A DNA stretch of 64,000 nucleotides from Aquimarina algicola (lineage in GTDB: Bacteria > Bacteroidota > Bacteroidia > Flavobacteriales > Flavobacteriaceae). Both the position numbers and the translations under genes were made by a program. Location: positions 248,001-312,000 of the forward strand of contig NZ_VFWZ01000002.1 of assembly GCF_006443095.1 (NCBI RefSeq), written 5' to 3'. Of the stretch, positions 62,333 to 64,000 are shown one piece after another. Below the pieces are notes generated by a model. The model made no database searches, was not told where the DNA came from, and worked only from the letters and a program-made list of their open reading frames with translations. How positions within the stretch are numbered: the stretch's first letter is position 1; every line of letters starts with the position of its first letter.

Positions 62333-62413
62333 ATGAATCTATTTAATTTTAACGTTATCATAAAATTTATAAAACAACTTCCTAAAGCTTGTAGTTTTGC
62401 AATTCACAGATAG
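62333..62413 (+). CDS. 26-residue peptide, tandem copy 2
   Basis: Encodes MNLFNFNVIIKFIKQLPKAC followed by SFAIHR. Paralogue of copy 1 with a shared leader (AATCACTCTAAYACACAAAA) and identical spacing from leader to ATG within 1 nt. The duplication includes the upstream region, so expression control is probably shared. Confidence 0.65.
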   Translation: MNLFNFNVIIKFIKQLPKACSFAIHR

Positions 62414-62535
62414 TAGATGTATATTCAGAAGTCTCTTTGATCTAAAAGCTGTATTCACATTTTGAAACGCATCAATCAAAGGATATAACATTACAACCAT
62501 TATTATTATATTTCATTGTACAATACCATACTCTT

Positions 62536-63228
62536 ATGAAAAATATAATTCGCGTACTATTCATTCTATTAATAATTGTTAGTTGTTCAACGCAATCTAA
62601 AAAGGAGACCGATGACCAAACTGTCGAAAATTCTGACATGAACAATGTAGATAGTGAAGAAACTAAGGAAACCACCTCTACTAAAACTATAGATCTTCGT
62701 AAGATCGATTATCCTTTAGACAGCTTATTATCTATTGATTCTGAAAGAGAATTGATAGAAATTTTTGGTCAAGAAAATATTGAAAGAAAAACAATATACG
62801 GCCCTGAAGGAATGGGAGAATTTAAAGTTACCATACTTTTCCCAAAATCAAAAAATACTGTAGAAATCCATTGGAATGATGAAATCAACTTTAATAAATT
62901 ATCAAGGGTAAGAGTTTTCAAACAACGCAGTGATTGGAAAACTAAAGAAGGCATAAGAGTAGGTACTAGTATTGAAGAACTTGAAATCTTTAACAAAAAA
63001 CCTTTTACTTTTTATGGTTTAGAATGGGACTTTTCTGGAGGTATCGATTGGAATGAAGGGTATCTTGATAAACGCAAAATTTATGGGAGTTTAGGATATC
63101 CTGATAAGAATATGCCTGAAGAATTTAACAGTTTGATAGGTGACCATACAATCCAAAGCTCTTCAGAAATAGCACGAAAAGCAAAACTAATCCTTAGTGA
63201 ATTAGTATTGATAAAAAAAGATAATTAA
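62536..63228 (+). CDS. lipoprotein of unknown function
   Basis: 230 residues. Lipobox LIIVSC at about residue 17, then an acidic linker (KKETDDQTVENSDMNNVDSE). The folded part (LIEIFGQENIERKTIYGPEG, VEIHWNDEINFNKLSRVRVF, IRVGTSIEELEIFNKKPFTF) resembles small beta-rich periplasmic modules. The function is not recognised. Confidence 0.68.
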   Translation: MKNIIRVLFILLIIVSCSTQSKKETDDQTVENSDMNNVDSEETKETTSTKTIDLRKIDYPLDSLLSIDSERELIEIFGQENIERKTIYGPEGMGEFKVTILFPKSKNTVEIHWNDEINFNKLSRVRVFKQRSDWKTKEGIRVGTSIEELEIFNKKPFTFYGLEWDFSGGIDWNEGYLDKRKIYGSLGYPDKNMPEEFNSLIGDHTIQSSSEIARKAKLILSELVLIKKDN

Positions 63229-63455
63229 AAATTAAACCACTACGATTGCTATAAGAAGTTATTTCTATCTAGCAAGCAGGAAAAATTTGATAATAGCTTT
63301 ATTAAAAGCCATACAATTTATAAAACATTACTTTGATCAAATATTTTTATACTTTTAAATAAACAATAATCTTAATAAACCCTTTTGATTAGCAAGTTTA
63401 AAAAAAGTTGTATTCAAAAATAGTCACCACAGCTACACTATAGAAAGGATAAAAA

Positions 63456-64000
63456 ATGGAAGAAGCTCCCCAAATTAGAAGATCAATTCATAAACCTTAT
63501 AGGTATGATAATACCATTCATGGTCATGCAGAAAATTTAGAAATGGTATTTTTTATAATGACACCACTTTTAATCGGTGTTATAATAATGCGCTCTGCTA
63601 TTGGTCCATGGTCTTTACTAATTTTTGGAGTATCCGTTATAGTGGGGTCAATACTATTATTTAAGTTATATAACATCTTTTTTCATCGCTATTATCGAAT
63701 CGTAAAAAGAAAAAATGATGACAAATCTGTATACTATATCATTCAATCTTATGTTTCGAGCAAAAAACTAGAGAAAATAGTTCAAAAAAAAAATATAAAA
63801 TGGGTAGATGTAGAATCATATTACTCTTCAAATGGAGAAAATCCTTCTGAGAGAGAGAAAGCCGAACGTTTTTTTGATCAAAAGACAATCAAAAATGATG
63901 TAGATGAAATCGTAATCTCAGAGATTAAAAAATCGATTTATAAACCTAAATTTCTACATAAACTTTTAGAAAATAATAATCTACATATAAAGGAAATAGT
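63456..64000 (+). CDS. membrane protein, cut by window edge
   Basis: An open frame of 181 codons runs off the right edge without a stop. It starts MEEAPQIRRSIHKPYRYDNT, then two membrane helices (LEMVFFIMTPLLIGVIIM; WSLLIFGVSVIVGSILLF) and a long cytoplasmic charged domain (VKRKNDDKSVYYIIQSYVSS, PSEREKAERFFDQKTIKNDV). Function unknown. Confidence 0.65.
   Translation, partial: MEEAPQIRRSIHKPYRYDNTIHGHAENLEMVFFIMTPLLIGVIIMRSAIGPWSLLIFGVSVIVGSILLFKLYNIFFHRYYRIVKRKNDDKSVYYIIQSYVSSKKLEKIVQKKNIKWVDVESYYSSNGENPSEREKAERFFDQKTIKNDVDEIVISEIKKSIYKPKFLHKLLENNNLHIKEI

Larger units (their letters stand above)
62155..62413 (+). repeat. tandem duplication of about 110 bp (leader plus peptide)
   Basis: Two units beginning AAATTATTAATCACTCTAA and running to the peptide stop codons, offset by 147 bp. 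The leader is nearly identical, the coding part diverges mainly at third codon positions. Confidence 0.7.

Overview
The window looks like a chromosome segment of a marine member of the Flavobacteriaceae (Aquimarina/Kordia-like is my guess at genus level, from memory). The base composition is AT-rich and most starts lack a Shine-Dalgarno sequence. Several promoters fit the Bacteroidota pattern TTTG-N19-TAnnTTTG. There are many SPII lipoproteins, FecR/ECF pairs, Crp-like regulators, RND pumps and NhaD. There is no rRNA, phage, IS element or CRISPR array.

Layout. 0-6.4 kb: small exported proteins, a sugar epimerase, an orphan double-glycine peptide and three Crp/Fnr regulators, two of them tandem paralogues. 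6.5-13.6 kb: a four-gene RND efflux operon (wHTH regulator, substrate-binding/TolC fusion, adaptor, pump). 13.7-17.3 kb: SDR, membrane nucleotide cyclase, NhaD antiporter. 17.4-21.9 kb (minus): a six-gene RNA repair operon with an unknown basic protein, RtcB ligase, PrfH ribosome rescue factor, basic-tailed TPR protein, minimal nucleotidyltransferase and DEDDh exonuclease. 22.8-25.6 kb: a small exported protein, a HAD dehalogenase, an S24/S26-like protein and a DUF434/PIN-like protein. 25.6-33.5 kb: a second RND operon (minus) with TetR at its tail and a divergent AraC regulator, separated by repeated operator-like boxes.

33.7-40.3 kb is the most unusual part. It holds a second, divergent RtcB, then a strong promoter with short terminated leaders, then a dense array of tRNA-like genes for many isotypes: Ser(GCU), Ser(UGA), Asn, Cys, Tyr, Asp, Pro, Glu, Ile, Leu, Gln, His and Arg, plus decayed ones. 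Three tiny ORFs follow, then a block in which three tRNAs appear circularly permuted (3' half before 5' half), and finally a soluble slipin (SPFH) protein. Several array members have odd anticodon loops (U37 in Asp and Glu, an enlarged Ser-like loop) or unusual architecture (Leu without a long variable arm). I read this as an RNA-ligase-linked tRNA replacement, decoy or repair locus, possibly against anticodon nucleases. That reading is inference.

40.3-52.5 kb (minus): orphan ECF sigma/mini-FecR/FecR, a TPR-HTH sensor, a MarR regulator with a Cys tail, a thioredoxin-like protein, an esterase/lipoprotein/NTF2/RidA group, a membrane AraC regulator, and an amidase/lipoprotein/membrane cassette. 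52.9-64 kb (plus): mostly unknown lipoproteins and small lineage-specific proteins. Among them are a rhodanese, a YwqK-like repeat protein, a GNAT acetyltransferase and a tandem pair of conserved 26-residue peptides. The last gene runs off the right edge.
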